DNA of 64,000 nucleotides from Epiperipatus broadwayi (GCA_028023455.1 JAQFVV010006293.1:3047844-3111843), one strand, 5' to 3'. Numbered from the stretch's first letter, positions 1 through 14,810 are shown. Notes: generated by a model not told the origin, from the letters alone. Made by a program: numbers and translations.

Positions 1-1500
1 ATATTTTAAACATATAAAATACAATCTCCTAATGCACCCCCTGATAAACAAAAATTGCACACAAACTTGGAATCTTAAAACTAAGATTCCAAGACACACT
101 TTTAAATACTAGAAAAAGTACATACAGATAATAAATAATTAAAAACAATTAATACCATTTTAAAACATATTTATCATTAGATTGAGCGGAGATTTAATTA
201 AACGCAATTTATTTACCCTGGCTAGAATAGGAAAAAGTTTAGCTTATGGTAAGGCAGAGTTCTAGTGATTTAGTGACGAGTGCGCACTTTTGATAATAGT
301 TCATCTTTCAGGTCCTTTGACAGCGGCAAGGTAGAGGCAGTGTTTATTTTAGAGGTTCATACATGACTGAAGGAGAGCTGGCAGGCATGGGTCCGTCCTT
401 TGTTTAAATTAGCAAGACATTCTAATGATGGCAAAACTCATAGCGGTAAATTTGGACATCTTGCACAGCAACGAAGTTTGTCAATAATTATTTAAGTTTT
501 TTTTGCAGGAATTAAATGTCCAAACGGCTACTCAAAACGGTATGACTCTTAGCAGGCCTTAATCCAAGTGTTCTCCTTTTTCTATACTGAATCTCCTCTA
601 TCTTTAAATTGGCGGGCTATCCTTGCCTTGCTACATTTCCCGCGAAAAACTTTCACTAGTCTCTCATTCTATATCTCAGGCAGGGCAAATATTAATTTCC
701 CGTTCAATCTAATTTAAGAATTCCAACCAGGGATAATTGAAACAAAAACGACAAATACAAAACTAAATCTCCGCTTTTTTTAGAATTAACTTTAAAAAAA
801 TATGACTAAAATAAAAGCAACAGGAATATATAATTAGCAAGCTTGTCTGTTTTTAATCAAATTGATTAAAACAGGCAGTGAAAGCAAACTATTTTAAAAT
901 CAATTTTATAAACAAAGTAGTGAAAGTAAACTATTTTAAAGTCAATTTTGTAAACATTAAATGATCTACTTTAAATATAAATGCATATGTGTTTTAAATA
1001 ATAATAAAAATTTTAGCATTAGACATTTAATGAAAATGAAGTTGTTTTTTTCTTATTAATTTTAGTAATAAAACCATTTAATCGGAAATCAATCCAGTTC
1101 AATATATATAAGATACTATGTTTTAGCTTATTGTTTAATTTAGGTTTGCTTATTAAAATGTCTGTTTAGTTAGGTATGAGAGAATGATATTTTAAAGCAT
1201 ATTATAAATAATTGGTTAATTTTAAGTCCCAAATATGCTTTACTCCTCCCTAGTTTATTCTTATAAACTATATGGATTACTGGGTAAACTAGGTCTCTTG
1301 TAATTATTTCCTTTTAGTATGATTTAAATATGCTAAAATACGAACAGGCATATAGTAATTTCGCAGAATGAAACTATAGATTTCACCCTCGATTAATGAT
1401 AGTATTTAAATTTAGAAAGCGTTACGAATGGGTCTTTATAAAACATATAGATTCAGTATACACCTTGCTATTATATTTTATTAAAATGGGTTTTGGTTTT
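1..1500. other. AT-rich non-coding flank, less AT-biased at 200-760
   Basis: No long reading frame is seen. The stretch at about 200-760 is visibly richer in G and C than its surroundings and contains several CG dinucleotides. That would fit a regulatory or transcribed non-coding segment, but no motif identifies it. The rest is A/T homopolymer-rich sequence without recognisable repeats. Confidence 0.4.
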
Positions 1501-1523
1501 AAGGGCCACCCCATTATCTTATT

Positions 1524-1745
1524 TTAGAACTGGAACACGAGGGTCCAGATTGTTTTGTAAGCTGCTCCAATCACCTGAACTAAATGTTCATTTAATTTGA
1601 GATAGCAAGTCGCACAGTCATTGAGAACCGAGTTCTTGGTACTGAATCTCATGAGTAACTGCACATTTGGGCCGCATCTCTTACTTATTTTATGTAGCGC
1701 CGTTATCTCAGAAGTTACGCTACAAATCGGCGGTTTGTCCTCCAT
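1524..1745 (-). CDS. Candidate short exon or small protein, unrecognised
   Basis: A 73-residue frame starts at an ATG at 1745 and sits in a local pocket of higher GC than its flanks. It begins MEDKPPICSVTSEI and contains several cysteines and mixed polar residues, so it looks less like random AT-rich translation than other short frames here. I do not recognise the family. If this is a first exon, a possible splice donor (CAG|GTGATT on the minus strand) lies near 1575, which would give about 57 coding residues before an intron running towards position 1. With no paired exon, promoter motif or homologue visible, it could equally be chance or part of an old repeat. Confidence 0.25.
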   Translation of the reverse strand: MEDKPPICSVTSEITALHKISKRCGPNVQLLMRFSTKNSVLNDCATCYLKLNEHLVQVIGAAYKTIWTLVFQF

Positions 1746-2478
1746 AATATTATTTGTTCAGAATTGATCTGAACCTCAGACCTAGTTTATATTATGCAAT
1801 CTACATAAAGAGCACATTTATTGCTCATTAAGTAATAATAAGGTATTAGTTATATTAGTTATCATTCAGGTATGATTTGACTATTGGCTAACCTCGTAGT
1901 GATGGCATACCATGATTAAGGCAATGATTAGTCTATAGATTAAAATTGTAATAAACTTATTTTAATTATAGTGCATCAGATGAGATTCTGTTTTCTAATT
2001 TGTACTGAAATGCTCTCATTGCTATAAGACACCTATGTGTGTAAATCCCAATGCACTTTTATATTTGTATTGGTTATCTTATAGTTTATAATTAAATATT
2101 TTAAAACTCAAATGTTTCACGTGTTCTTCGCAATTCATTTCCAGATTTTATCCAAATCTGCTTTAATATAGTACTAATTATTGATATATGCATTATCTAG
2201 CCAGCCATAGGTGTGGGTGTGTTTACTAGGTTATTAGTAATTTAGTTAATATTCCCTGAGTCTCTTGCTCCACCCTTTGCTATTGCTGGCATGTGAATTA
2301 AGAAACTCCGAGTGTAGCCTCATATATGTCATTCATAGGGTAGTAAGTCATGGAGTGTTGGTGGAGGAGCTGAGGTGCGATCTGATTCGAGGTCTCAACC
2401 CCTCATCTAGATCAGACGATATAATTTTCCAAAACTCTGGATTTTGTTGTGTGAATGTACAAATATGACCATTACAAT
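1746..2478. other. Intergenic, no recognised feature
   Basis: There is no convincing coding. A slightly GC-richer patch at about 2330-2400 has short complementary segments around GATCTGATTCGAGG / CTAGATCAGAC but matches no tRNA or known RNA that I can identify. Confidence 0.4.
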
Positions 2479-2479
2479 A

Positions 2480-4290
2480 TGTATAAACTTCAGAAACATT
2501 TCAATGAATTTAAATTAGAATTTGTAAATTGTTTTAAAATATTAACAGATTTTGAAGATGGTTCAGATTTGAACAAAATCATTAGAAAAAAATAATTGTT
2601 ATAGTATTAAGAACTACAATAAAGGTAGCTACTACAAGAACACAGCAATTTACAGTACACTTTCTACTGAGACAAAGCAATGTATGAAGAAAATAAAATA
2701 AGAAAATATATAAAAATGATTTATTAATAACGATTGAATATCTAGTATTTTGTAAATTAGTACAAAAAAGAATTATTAACAATACAAAATATAATTATGA
2801 ATTAGCAAGTAAAGTTATTGAAAAAGAATGAAAGTCTCACAAATATAAAACATTTTGAAATTGGTACAAAACTTATTTCTGCAATAAGAAGACAAGATAG
2901 AATTACTACAAAAAAGAGATGACGTCATGAAATGTGTGGAAGAGTTCTATGAAGAATTATATAACAATAAAGAATAAGAAAACAAAGTATCCTTTACAAT
3001 TGCTACAGCTTTTAAATCGACCAACCACTATTTAAATGAAGAAGTGGGTCATGCAATTAAATCTATGATAAAGGGAAACACTCTCAATAATGATGGCATT
3101 ATAATCGATATCTTAAAAGAAGCAGTTGAAAAAATAGAAAAATTGTTGGCAAATTTTGATATTTAAGAAAGTGATAAATATTAGAAATTACAGACCAGAT
3201 TTTTATCAATTTTACACAAAATGTTTACTAAAATAATTACAACTTGTCTGCAGCAAATTTTGGTAACTAACAAAAAGAACATGCTGAATTTAAAATTGAT
3301 TTAGCACAGTGAATCACATTCAAGTATTGAGAGAAATTATAGAAAGGACCACTGAAAATGAATTGCCATTATGTTTTGGATTTTTGGATTCTGAAATTTC
3401 TTCAGTGTTTAAAGCTTTGGATTATCAAAGTATATACCCATAATATTGTCATATTGTGAAGAATATTTGTCAAAATGAGACAGCATGATTAAATTACATA
3501 GTTGTATTCAGAAGATTAACATTGAGAAGGGTTAGGCAGAATTAAAAGAAGTATGGAAAGTTGAAGGACTAAAGTCTATAAGTGGAGATTATTTAAGACA
3601 TCTAGATTTTGTATATGATGTAATTGTTTTTTGAAAATAGTGCTTCAGAGCTTCAGAAAATGTTGCAAGAGTTACCTGATGAAAGTAAAAAAGTAGGACT
3701 AAAGATAAATGCTAAAAAGACAAATAATGTTCAATTAATTGTTGCAAAAGAAGAGAATAATGATTGATAATGATGAATTAGGAGAAATTAACAACTACAA
3801 ATACCTTAGGCAAATTATTAATACAAATGAAATGGTTTGCAATTATTTATAGAATTAATTTGGATGGAATGCTTTTGATGGAAATAATATTAAAATGAAA
3901 AAGGCCAATGTGTTTGAAAAGGAAGGTTTTTTAATAAATGTATTGGAACACTTAACAAAAGAGCAATACAGAAACTTTAGATCACTCATCAAAGTACGGA
4001 GAAATATATATTATGAGTAACAAGAATGGATTGAAAATGAAATGCAGAGGTGAGAAAACAAACATATTATTGACATCATTGAAAGAATTGACAGACAAGT
4101 AGAGCTGGGCTGAACATATTGCTAGAAGAGAATAATAAATGGACAATTGAAATTTTAAATTGGGTCCAAAGACATTGTAAAAGGTCTATAAAAAGGTCCC
4201 ATGTGATATGTCTGAATGAAATAAAGAAATTTGTGTGATGTGGAGAAGAGGTTGGAAATCAGAGAAACTGATGATGATGGTAATTGTAAA
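2480..4290 (+). pseudogene. Decayed RTE-type LINE, copy 1 (RT and C-terminal region)
   Basis: This is a 5'-truncated non-LTR retrotransposon of the same family as the copies at 39.1-40.6 kb (minus strand) and 53.2-55.2 kb. It would have encoded an endonuclease-reverse transcriptase. Recognisable blocks in changing frames are EEVGHAIKSM..DGIIIDILKEA near 3033-3130 (the segment before RT motif 1), NIRNYRP near 3177-3200, HLDF followed by a degraded ADD catalytic motif near 3600-3625, and PMCLKRKVF near 3905. It ends in a GATGATGATGG tail near 4270-4285, like its relatives. Many stops and frameshifts make it old and inactive. The order of blocks and the tail fix the plus orientation. Confidence 0.8.
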
Positions 4291-7200
4291 TTTTTTATTT
4301 AATATTTTTCTACTTCAAACAAATGATTAAAAATACAGAAAAAGGATAATGATGTCTAAGATGACCATCTTTGAAATTTGGCCCTAATCATCAAATTTCT
4401 TCAAAGTCTTCATTATCATTCATTACTTTTTCAATTTATTTTATTATGACTTAATCTATATTCATCATCATTCATTACTTTTTCAATCTATATGCACAAT
4501 TCTTGTACAATTTTAATGATGATTTATTGTCTATTGGATACTAGACTTGATATTATTACATTAATATTAGCATAGATATGGACTTTTGATAAATTCTGTT
4601 AAAGGTCAATGTATCATCTTATTATAAATTCCAATTTTGCACATGCAATATTTTCACTTTATTACTTTCCTTCAAATAAATGACTAAAGACATTAAAAGA
4701 TGTTTTCCAAGAAGTATTTCTTTTATTATTTTACCCATATTTTATCATATATCTTGTAACTGTCTGGGTTTTCCACCAGAAGAGGGGGAACGAATCTGAC
4801 TATGGACAGACATAGGGTCTTTGGGTAGGATGCGAATGCCGCGATGAAATGCCTAACCAATGATTGTATCGACCTGTAGTGGGATAGCTCTAAGTCCACA
4901 CATTAAATTCTGATGCAATTTAGGCTAGTTCATCCATATCTTATCCCTTTTTCAGATTCCATTATGACTCAATATTCAAATTCAGAGAGAATGTTGCCTT
5001 CGGCTCTCTTCAGGTGTGAATTTATTTTATGTAGCAACTATCGCACCTGTATGTAGGTTTTCATTGATTTAAGATATATCCAACTCTATAACTTATAATA
5101 ATCGTGTGTATGCGTATATATATATATTTATAGTTGATTAAGTTGATGAGCGAGTGTATGAGAGATTTGATAAACTAGAAACTAATTTGATTTAAAACAC
5201 ATTGACAAACTTTTATTTATAACACATAAAAAATTCAAACTCTATTAATATAGTAAAAGATGTAATCATATGTGTCCAATATGCATCTCTACCATATCAG
5301 TGATTAAAATTATCCGTTACTCCAACCCATAACCTTGATAGATATGTATCAATAGACACTCCTTATTTACAAAGCAAATAAGATTGGCTAAAACAACAAA
5401 AAAAATATTAATTTGTTATCACAATGATTGTGAAGCTGTCTAACTATATTACAGTATTACATCAACACATATATACAATAGCTCCATTATCCAATTTCAG
5501 CTGTAGAGATTCCATCTTTTTTGGGACCTCCTTATCTATGTACAAGTTTCCTCAAGTGGATAAAAAGACATTCACACAAGAATGTTAGTCATTCATACCG
5601 ATTAGTTAAACATAAACAAATAACAAACTCTTCTGTACTAATGCATGTAATTAATATGGAAGAGTATCAATTTTTTTTATCTCATTCCATATGTGATGAT
5701 GATGATGATCAGATGTGAAGTCACTATGGAAGGAATTAACCTAAACTTTATTTACAAAAAAAAATAAAAAATTCTAGCTCAATAAACCTTACCCTCTGCA
5801 CTATGTTGCTTCGTATTAAAATGGATTCTTCCAACTGCAAACACGCTGAAGCTTTCAAGTAAAACAAAATAGAATTTTACAAATGTACAAAGTAAAACAA
5901 AATAACACATAATAACTCTGATTTTGTTCAAATCCTCCGGATTAAAGTCTGTAATTTTATTATTAATGTCTCTCATGAATACAGTCTATTCAGCTCCTCG
6001 CCAGTCCACTCTGGTAAATCCTTCCTTGCTCACTGGAATCCTCTGGCAATGCACTTGAAATGATTTTTTTTAAAAAAATTTTATTTTGGTTGTTGCTCTC
6101 TTCCTGGATCCACTCAGACATTTCAGGTAAGGCATTTGGCATTTTTCTAGGCATTAGGCATACAAGTGAATTAAATCATCATGCTTTATGACAATTTTGG
6201 CAGCACCTCGACCCTATAGCACATTTATCTAGCCAGAACATATTGTTTAATACTTCATATAAGATTTAAATTTTTTTCAGCTTATTATTTGGTATTTAGT
6301 AAACTTATGCAAAAGAAAATTTTACTCCATCGTTTACATGTATGTGCTGGCGATATAATATTCCCTTTCCTTCTTGTTCAGTTGGTAGTTTTAGTCTTTT
6401 ATCTTTGATTATCGATGTAAAATTATTTTAGTTCTTTTGTTAGGCTGCTAAATTTCATCAACTTTCATTGTTTTAAATGTTGATTATGGTTTCTTTCAAC
6501 TTTTAGCACTATAAAATTTTATATGAATGAGATGGTATTTTCAAACACAAACCATTTTATCCTGCATTCTAATGTTCAATTTTAAGATATTTACTGCCTG
6601 TAGTTATCATATCCTCTGATAAAATATGAAAGACGGCAGAAATGAACTGGGTTTGTTTTTCTGGATCTAATTTCTGTTGTTTAGCAATTCACATTTTAAA
6701 TTTCCTTTTCCATTGCTGTGTGTTGCCTATTGTTGCGCGAATTAATGGTTATTGAAATAATGTAATAAAATTATGTAGTAAAATTACATAGTAAAATTCT
6801 ACTCTCATTTTCTAACCACTTGGTTGCTTCAGGTCATCACCATGTCTACTATATTCATGTCGTATATCGTGACATTTACACATTGATGAATGACTTATTA
6901 TTAGTATAGGTATATATATGAAATGTTTTTTTTTAATTAGGTTTTTTACTTTCCATTAAAAAAGAGCATTTATTCCATTTTAATACTATCTTGATTTAGC
7001 AGTTATCTAGTTACACTTTTAGTGTGATATGTCTATATGTCTGTTTGCAGGAAAAATTTGACAAAACATATCTAAAGCTATTATCTCAGTTTATGTTTTT
7101 CATGGGTTTAGTTTGATACTATGGATACATAAGGATTTGTTTGAACTGGATTGTAAGTTACCCTTACAATCTGTAAAGGTGTTATTTATTTTACGAAATT

Positions 7201-8800
7201 GACAATTATTAAAATGTATTCTAATTAAATAGAAACCTAATTAATTCAATTTTATATAAATCTCACTAGTTGAATTAAATATTCATATAAAAATCAATTG
7301 TGGAATTTATATATTACAATGCTATTTCATGTATTATTATGAAATAATAGTATTCTACTATATATGTTACATCTTATATCATAGTTAACCAATAAGTCAT
7401 AGAAGACTTACATGCTCATATTTTATAACAATATATATAGCATATATACTTTTTTGTTTTAAGGAATTGTATTTATTTTGTCTATCTTACGTCTGTTATT
7501 CTATTTAAAAAATACCATGTGGTAATATGCTTAATAATGCTTGTGAGTTTTGTTTCTAATTTGATTTATTGGCTTGACTTTTTATAATTAATTGGAAATT
7601 TTCTTTAAAATCTTTGTATTTTTAATAATTACATTTAAATCCAAGTAATTTATAATTTTATTGAAATGGATATATATATATATAATTTCTCTTTGCAATA
7701 TAAATGGTTATTTTAGAGATACTCTGTAAATTATACAGGAAAACTCTATTCAACATGGTTTTTAAATTAAATGGTTTCATGTAGGAAATTCAAATAACTT
7801 ACTTCAATCTTTGCTTTGATTTTTAGGGCAATCAAAAAAAACAAAACAAGTATTCAATTTGTGACTCAATATCTTTTTCTTAAATTGAATTCTTTAAGCA
7901 TTTTTAATTCTTCATTATGAGTTATATTAACAATTAAAAAAAAAACAACTTTACAGATGTAAATTGTTTATATATTGTATAAAAAATTATTTTAATAGTT
8001 TTTATAGAAGTCATGATTGCTTTGAAAAGTTATTCAAATACTATACACAAATCTTTGGTTTAGATTTTTTGGCAACTCTAGAAAATGGTGATATATATAT
8101 ATTAAAAAAATAAAACCCAAAACAAATAAAAAGATAAATATTTTTAAAATGTTTCTAATTTTTTTTCATTTAAGTCTCATCTTTTTTTTCAGGATGTTAA
8201 ATTAATATATATTTTCACCTTATATTTCATTTTGAGTCTCTTTTGTATTTGGTTTATAAAATTTGTAAATGTAATTGGTGTAATTTTTGACATTTTTTTT
8301 TTAATCTATTTTTTTCAGTAATAAGTTTTTGTAGATTTTAATTTATCAAAAATGCTCCAGAAATTTAATGCATCATTTCATAACTGCTTTCAAAAGTTGT
8401 TATTTAATTTTATTATTTATATATTTATTTTTTTAGTTGTCTCAAATATTCTCAGAATTCTCTTAATAGTAGAAGTTTTGCAGACAACTAATATTAAAAT
8501 TATTAATTAAATAATGCTATGAATATTTGCTTTGATTTTCATATCAACATAAGGAATAAATAATTCTAAGCAAATAATTTGAATTACAAATAAACCAAAT
8601 TGTTTTAAATATTTTTTTTTAATGTTTGTATTAATAGAAAAATAATTAAAAAAAAGAGGTATCTTGGAATGATATCAGCCATTATAATTATCTATTGCAA
8701 CATTATTTTAACTCTCTTTAGACAGAGAACTTAATACATATAAAAAGCAAGTTAATATTTTCTATGATTTAAACCCTAGACTTACTTATCTTTTTATTTT
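4291..8800. other. AT-rich intergenic DNA with a GC-richer patch at 4770-5060
   Basis: No gene is supported. The patch at 4770-5060 is clearly less AT-biased than its surroundings and could be an exon, UTR or old repeat, but no frame or motif identifies it. A small GATGAT microsatellite lies at 5695-5710. A minus-strand frame around 5780-5976 is short and interrupted. The remainder is poly(A/T) and TA-rich sequence. Confidence 0.45.
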
Positions 8801-11800
8801 TTAAAAAATCTATTGAAAATCATGATATATTACAAAGCAATAAATATATCTTTAAAGTTTAAATATTCATCATTATATAATGAAAACACTTTTTTTTTTA
8901 CTTGTAAGTATGATGAAATAGAGGAGAAATGTTTAGTATATTTATCCAAATCTATTGATCTCCATAAGTTTTTAATAGTTCATCTGTTTTATTTTTTATT
9001 TACATCATTTCTTCTCACCATTTGGTAAATGGTGTAATGTTATAAGATAGAGGATTGTTGCATTGTTGATTATTAGAATGCATATGCATTACAAGGTTAG
9101 ATTTTCTCATTTTTTTGTGTAATATTTCTAGTTTATTCCAAAATATGTTTGTGTATTGCTTGTATTTCAGTTGTATATAAACATATATCTGCTACTCAAT
9201 AATGCAAACAATGTAAATGTGCTGACTTTGAATATGTGCAAATTCACCTTTGGAAAATGTTTGCAGGAATGTATGAATGTTATAATTTTTATTGTTAAAA
9301 AATTTGGGGATTGCCAAGTGAATATTACCGAATTTCTGTCTCTTTATGTCATATCTTGCATATATCATCAATATTTATGCAATGCCTATTGTATTTATAT
9401 AACTTTAGAGAGGAAAATATCTCTAGTTTTAGTACATTCTAACAATATATTCTGATAAAATTCTAATAAATATTAGGCACTAGAATGAATCTTTGATTTT
9501 AATAATTATTCAAATAAAAATTTGATATTTTGCATAAGGGAATGGTATGTGTGTTTGATTTTTTGATCATTTATTTTTATCTTTTAATTATTTATTATTT
9601 AACTAAACACAAATAATGTTTATTATTATTCTTTTTGACTTTGAAAAATATCTTAATTTTAAAAAAAATAAGTAAATCATAAAAAAAAAAAATGTTATGA
9701 AATATTTAGTGGCTGATAACTGTATGCTTGTAATTATTGTATTTTATATATATCTTTATTTTAGTTAGTGATGGCCCTTTATATAATGATTTTCCCTAGC
9801 AATCATCATCAATTTGATTTATAATCAATTATTTGCTGTTATGTTCTTTAAAAAACAACCACTATTTTTTTCAAAATACTGATCATTTTATAAGATTTGT
9901 GGCATCATAGAATAATAACTTTATTAAAGCTATGTCATCTGAAAATAAAGTGGTAATATTCATGCTAGAAATATATGGTAAAGTACAGAGTTTATTCATT
10001 ATGCAGTATGCAATGTTAAGTTTTGATTATAGTATTAAAGTATGATTAATGCACTTTATCCACTTTTCATCCATCATTCTTACAAGATAATCCAGTCAGT
10101 TCTTTCATTTATGACATATCTAAAGTGAAGAAAATTTTCATCTTTAATGAATACAAAAGCAAAAAAATATGTTTCATCGAGTATAGTAAATAACCAAAAA
10201 ATGTAATTTGATCATGTACAACAACAAAATATATTAATATTAAATTTTAAAATGTGTATATTAGCTAAAATATATTCATTATCAATTTTATGCATTAAAA
10301 TTCTTATGAATATTATTTTGCATATGACAAAAATATGATCTTTATAATTATATAATGATCAATGAATTTAACTAGCACATTGTCAGATTATAATTCTATT
10401 CAGATAATAATTCCTTCTCACTTGCACTATATTATAATTAAATCAGCAATGTTAAATACAAGGATTTCAGCCACAAGCTAACGATTTTGAGAAAATAAGA
10501 ACAACTGTCTTTTTTCAAATCTAAATGTACTTATATGAGCCAATCTTAATGAGAGCGTGAGTATATATTAAATCCTTCATTTTATGTCCATCATTATAAT
10601 TGTAAAATATGGTATTTGAGTTTGTAAATTATTTTGAGAAAAGAAAAAGATTTTATGCATCATGCATCTAATAATCAACTTCATATGAACAAAGATTACT
10701 AAACATAAGTTTAAAGTATTATTTTTTTGCTCAATTTTGGCTAAATATTAATAAAAGTAATGAACTTTGATAATAGACATAAAGTACACCAAAAAAAAAA
10801 TATTTTAAATCTATTCTTTGTATTTTCTAAAAAAATTTTAAAATGTACATAGTTGTTGGTTAATTTTTTTTTTTTCTATGTACTTTAATTTAATGAATCA
10901 TGATTCACAAAATATTCTCTGATTACATAAGAAGCAAAATGGTAGACTCAATGAATATATATATTTTAAAGATTATAGTTATTGAAATGTTTTTATACAA
11001 TGTATTTAACCATGGGTTAATATGTTTTATTTTAAAATAATAATAATATGCTTAGTACAATGCTCATTAATTAATCAACACTTTTTTCCCAATTTAAGCT
11101 TTATTTATTTTTTAACCACATTTTTATATATTTTGAATTTAAAGTAAATTATTTTCCACTCATAAACACTCATTATAATTACTTATTTTTAATGCAAGAT
11201 TTTGGTTATGAAACATTTTGAGGAGTCAATTGATTTTGTCCAGATGTTATTTGTCTTATCGTATTACTAATTCCAGATGTTTGATCTTTGAAATTATCAC
11301 TTTCAGTAATTCAAAATGTGTAAAGAGAATCACGTTTGAGTTCTTGGTCACATATATTTTATAAAAAAAAAACTTGTATCTTTGGCATTTATTTTGGTAG
11401 ACCCAACTGAGATTGAATTTTTATCATTGTTGATGTTATTGATTTGAACACAGATTATTATTCTACAGTATTAGGTAGGCTTGTTATCCTTTTTAATAAT
11501 TTAATGTTAATTATTTGTTAATTTTTTCTGTGATGCTTTAATTAATGCCTTGTTTATGTGTAGAAGTACATAGTTCAAATTTATTTACTGCTTGTACATT
11601 TTACCTTAAAAGTGAATCTATACAGACATGTTTGTGAGAGCATGGATGTACTTAATTATTTATATAGTAAAACTTTAAAAGCATTTTAATGTGATTTTTT
11701 AAATGTTGTTTTAAATGTTATTTATTTAAATATAGTAAATAAATAAATCTAATGGCATTATTATTTTTTAAACTTAGTAATGCTAAAAAATTTTTTTTAA

Positions 11801-12439
11801 AAAAGTAAACACTTAATAGTTATTTTATACTAAATGGAAGTATAAATAAACAAAATTTCCACTGTTCATTTATAATAAAATTTGTGCTATGAGTAAATAT
11901 TTTTTATTTTAAAAAATAATAAAAGTATTCATTCAGAATTTATTTTTTTTAAATTGTTTTTAACATCTCAAATTCTTATTTTCATATCTAAAACTCCCAT
12001 TCTCAGCATGTAAATTAATTTTCATCCTATGATACCTTTTACAAAAAGAAACTGAAGCCATCATTCTCAATATGAATTTAAGATTCTAAATGAGATTTGT
12101 ATTGAATCATGAAATTCTATTTTTATCCCGTTAATTTTTTTCCACTTTCATTTTATGTAGTTTGTAAGTTATAGAATTATATATATATGTGCATGAAATA
12201 TATGTTTCAGACTACTTAAAAGTAGGTTTAATATCTAAATAGTGGGATAGCTAATTAATTCTCAGTAATAGTAAATCATTGTTTACTATTCATAAAGTTC
12301 ATTTTAATTTCTATTTTAAAGATACTTTATTTAACAAGACTTAACATTTAAAGCACCATTATAAAATAACTTTCTCTAATATATGTATATCAGATGAAAT
12401 TTAATAATTTAAACATGTCTGTAAATAAATTACAGCTTG
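8801..12439. other. AT-rich intergenic DNA, nothing recognised
   Basis: Short frames here (for example at 9156-9455) consist almost wholly of residues with AT-rich codons and have no motif, so I do not call genes. No tandem array, TIR pair or RNA gene was found. Confidence 0.5.
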
Positions 12440-12700
12440 TCAAATATATAACACTGGTAGTATAAATCTATTCATAGAACAACTGAATCCAAAGACATTA
12501 CTACAATAATTCGTAAATCAGATTCCCAAAAAATATTTTACATAAACTTGTAAATAACATCTACTTTCTTGTATTGATGTAAGAAAGTGGGCATTATTTG
12601 CAAGTTTATTTTAATTATTCATTGGGAATCTGATTTATGAATTATCTAGTAATATTTTTGGAATTAGTTGTTGAATAAGTTCATATATATCAAATATATA
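12440..12700. mobile_element. Foldback insertion with candidate 11-bp TSD
   Basis: Two inverted arms of about 95-100 bp (about 12470-12570 and 12580-12679) enclose a roughly 10-bp loop near 12575. Matching segments include GTAAATCAGATTCCC on the left against GGGAATCTGATTTATG on the right, and CTTGTAAATAACATC against ATTATTTGCAAG. The flanks carry the direct repeat tcaaatatata at 12440-12450 and 12690-12700. No coding is present. It shares its architecture, but no obvious sequence, with the foldbacks at 25-34 kb. The AT-rich direct repeat could be partly fortuitous. Confidence 0.6.
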
Positions 12701-14595
12701 CATAAATAAGTTCAATATTTAAGATTTTCAGACCTGAAAAACTAACATAATTTCAATGAAAAAAAAACAAAACAAACGAATTATTTTTCAATAACTATAA
12801 TCTTAAATAATGTCTACAGAAATATCTTCATCTGTTAAAGCAGTTGTCCTGCTACTGCATTAATTTTTTAAAAGCATTTTGAAAGAAATTAGCCTTTTGA
12901 TTCATTCTCTTTATTGGTAATTAGTTGTGAATTGCCAAATATACAGAACTTAATGGAAATCCAAAATGCCATAAATAGTTGATTGCACTATGCTTCATTT
13001 TCAGTGCATTACTAATCCCCAATATACTCTGACTGTGATATTATCTAATCTATTCACTCTATTTTTGATTTGCCATAAATGTTAATTAGTTCTTCATCCA
13101 ATATTATTAGTGGCTTCTTAAATATGCAGTGCTATCAATTCTTAAAAGACTTCATAGTTAACACTTTCCTACCATAACTGTGATTTCAGTCGAAGTTAGA
13201 TGAATTTTGGATTTTTTTTTCACATCACAAGTACACTGCTTTTTTTTTTCAAATAGATTTCTTATACCCAACCCTCTCAAGGAATATCTGTCTATTCTTC
13301 ATTAAAAGATGAAGATTCTAAGTTAATTTGGATTGGTCAGATGAATGCCAATATGCTGATTCTAAAAATAAAAATATGATTGTAGTATATTATTAATCCA
13401 GAGAGTTTTCTATTTCTATGGATGCTGAGTCCATTGTTATCAATATTTTATCAACTCTAGTATTAAGATGGAAACTTTTATTTAAGTACTTTAATTTATG
13501 ATGCTGTATTCAAGTATACCATCTTAGGTTTGAATATTGATAATCATCATCTATAGTAGATGAATAGAATTACATGTTTACATAAGATTCATATTTTCGT
13601 ATCATTTTGCTATATTCAGTAAAATTATTTATTAAAGACATTGTATATTTCAACCAGTCATGAAATCAATTGGGCAATGAACCTTTTTTTTTTTTTTTTA
13701 ACAATATAAGGTATATATCCATTATTGTGCCTGTATTTTATTATAAGGATTTTTTTTTTGTTGATGAAAGTAATTTATTAAGAATGAATAATCATGAGAT
13801 AAAGCTATGATTTGCATTGGAAAAAAAAAGTTTCTCACTCATTAAAAATTGAATCTTTAGTTATGGGTTTGTTAATAAATGATTTTGTGAATTAATATAT
13901 TTTTGTACATTCTCATATTCAAAGATGCTACTGGTGATTCTAATATTGCTGTCACTAGTTTAGATGAAAATATTTAATAAAATTCCTAAGCTTAAGTTAG
14001 TTTTAAATATTATTTCTAATTTCTCCACTGTTGTTTTATTTATTTTAATAATATCTTTCATAAATCATTTCATTTTATTCGTTTAGTTTTTTTTATTGCT
14101 TTAGGCATATAAATCTACCTTTGCTCATTATTTTTAATGAATATTATTTATTTTTGTTTCCACATAAAGTATGTCTGATAGCTATATTTAAATTTTGTTA
14201 TGTTTTTATAAATTAATTCCAATTTTATTATTGTCTAGTTATCTAGCTTACATTTACCTGTAATCAGTCTTGTTTTTATGTCGATTCCACAATATTCATT
14301 GACTGTCATATTTGCTTTATTATCATCAAATTGGAGTTGAATTTTTTGGTGCAATCTCACTATAGAAAGGATACTTATAACATTCCCATGAATAATAATA
14401 TATATATATTTCTCACCATTAACATTTGATTTACTGTTTGAATTAAAGTGTAAATTTTATACATTTTTTTCAAATTAGTCATAAACAGTTTTATTATTGA
14501 AATTATCCATATTCTGTCACAAAGCTATGTCTTTAGATACATCTTGTCAGTTTATGTGGACAGTAATCAGTAAGGAACTAAAAAAATCAAAAGAA
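12701..14595. other. AT-rich intergenic DNA
   Basis: Nothing is supported as a gene, RNA or repeat. Long A and T runs occur at 13681-13700 and 13751-13760. Confidence 0.45.
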
Positions 14596-14810
14596 ATTTA
14601 ATTGGTTATATGATTGGAAGAGGGATGTACACAAATAAATGAAATCAGGTAATTGTTAGGTGCTACTATCTAAATTATTAATTTGAAAAAAGTTTGTAAG
14701 AATCTATCTCTGCCAATTACCAGAACTATATAAACTATAAATATAGCTCATTATCTCATTAACACAAGTGTAGATAAGATAAAAGTATGCTGAAAGTCTA
14801 GTGTAGTTTA
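14596..14810 (+). repeat. 215-bp direct repeat, copy 1
   Basis: Near-identical to 15258-15472 and exactly the same length, starting atttaattggttatatgatt and ending gtctagtgtagttta. It encodes the KH3-like segment. The copies differ at scattered single bases, so the duplication is not very recent. Confidence 0.85.

Noticed and set aside
8813-9455. Short plus-strand frames of 71 and 99 codons
   Set aside because: Composition is dominated by residues with AT-rich codons (N, I, L, F, K, Y), with no motif. Consistent with chance in AT-rich DNA.
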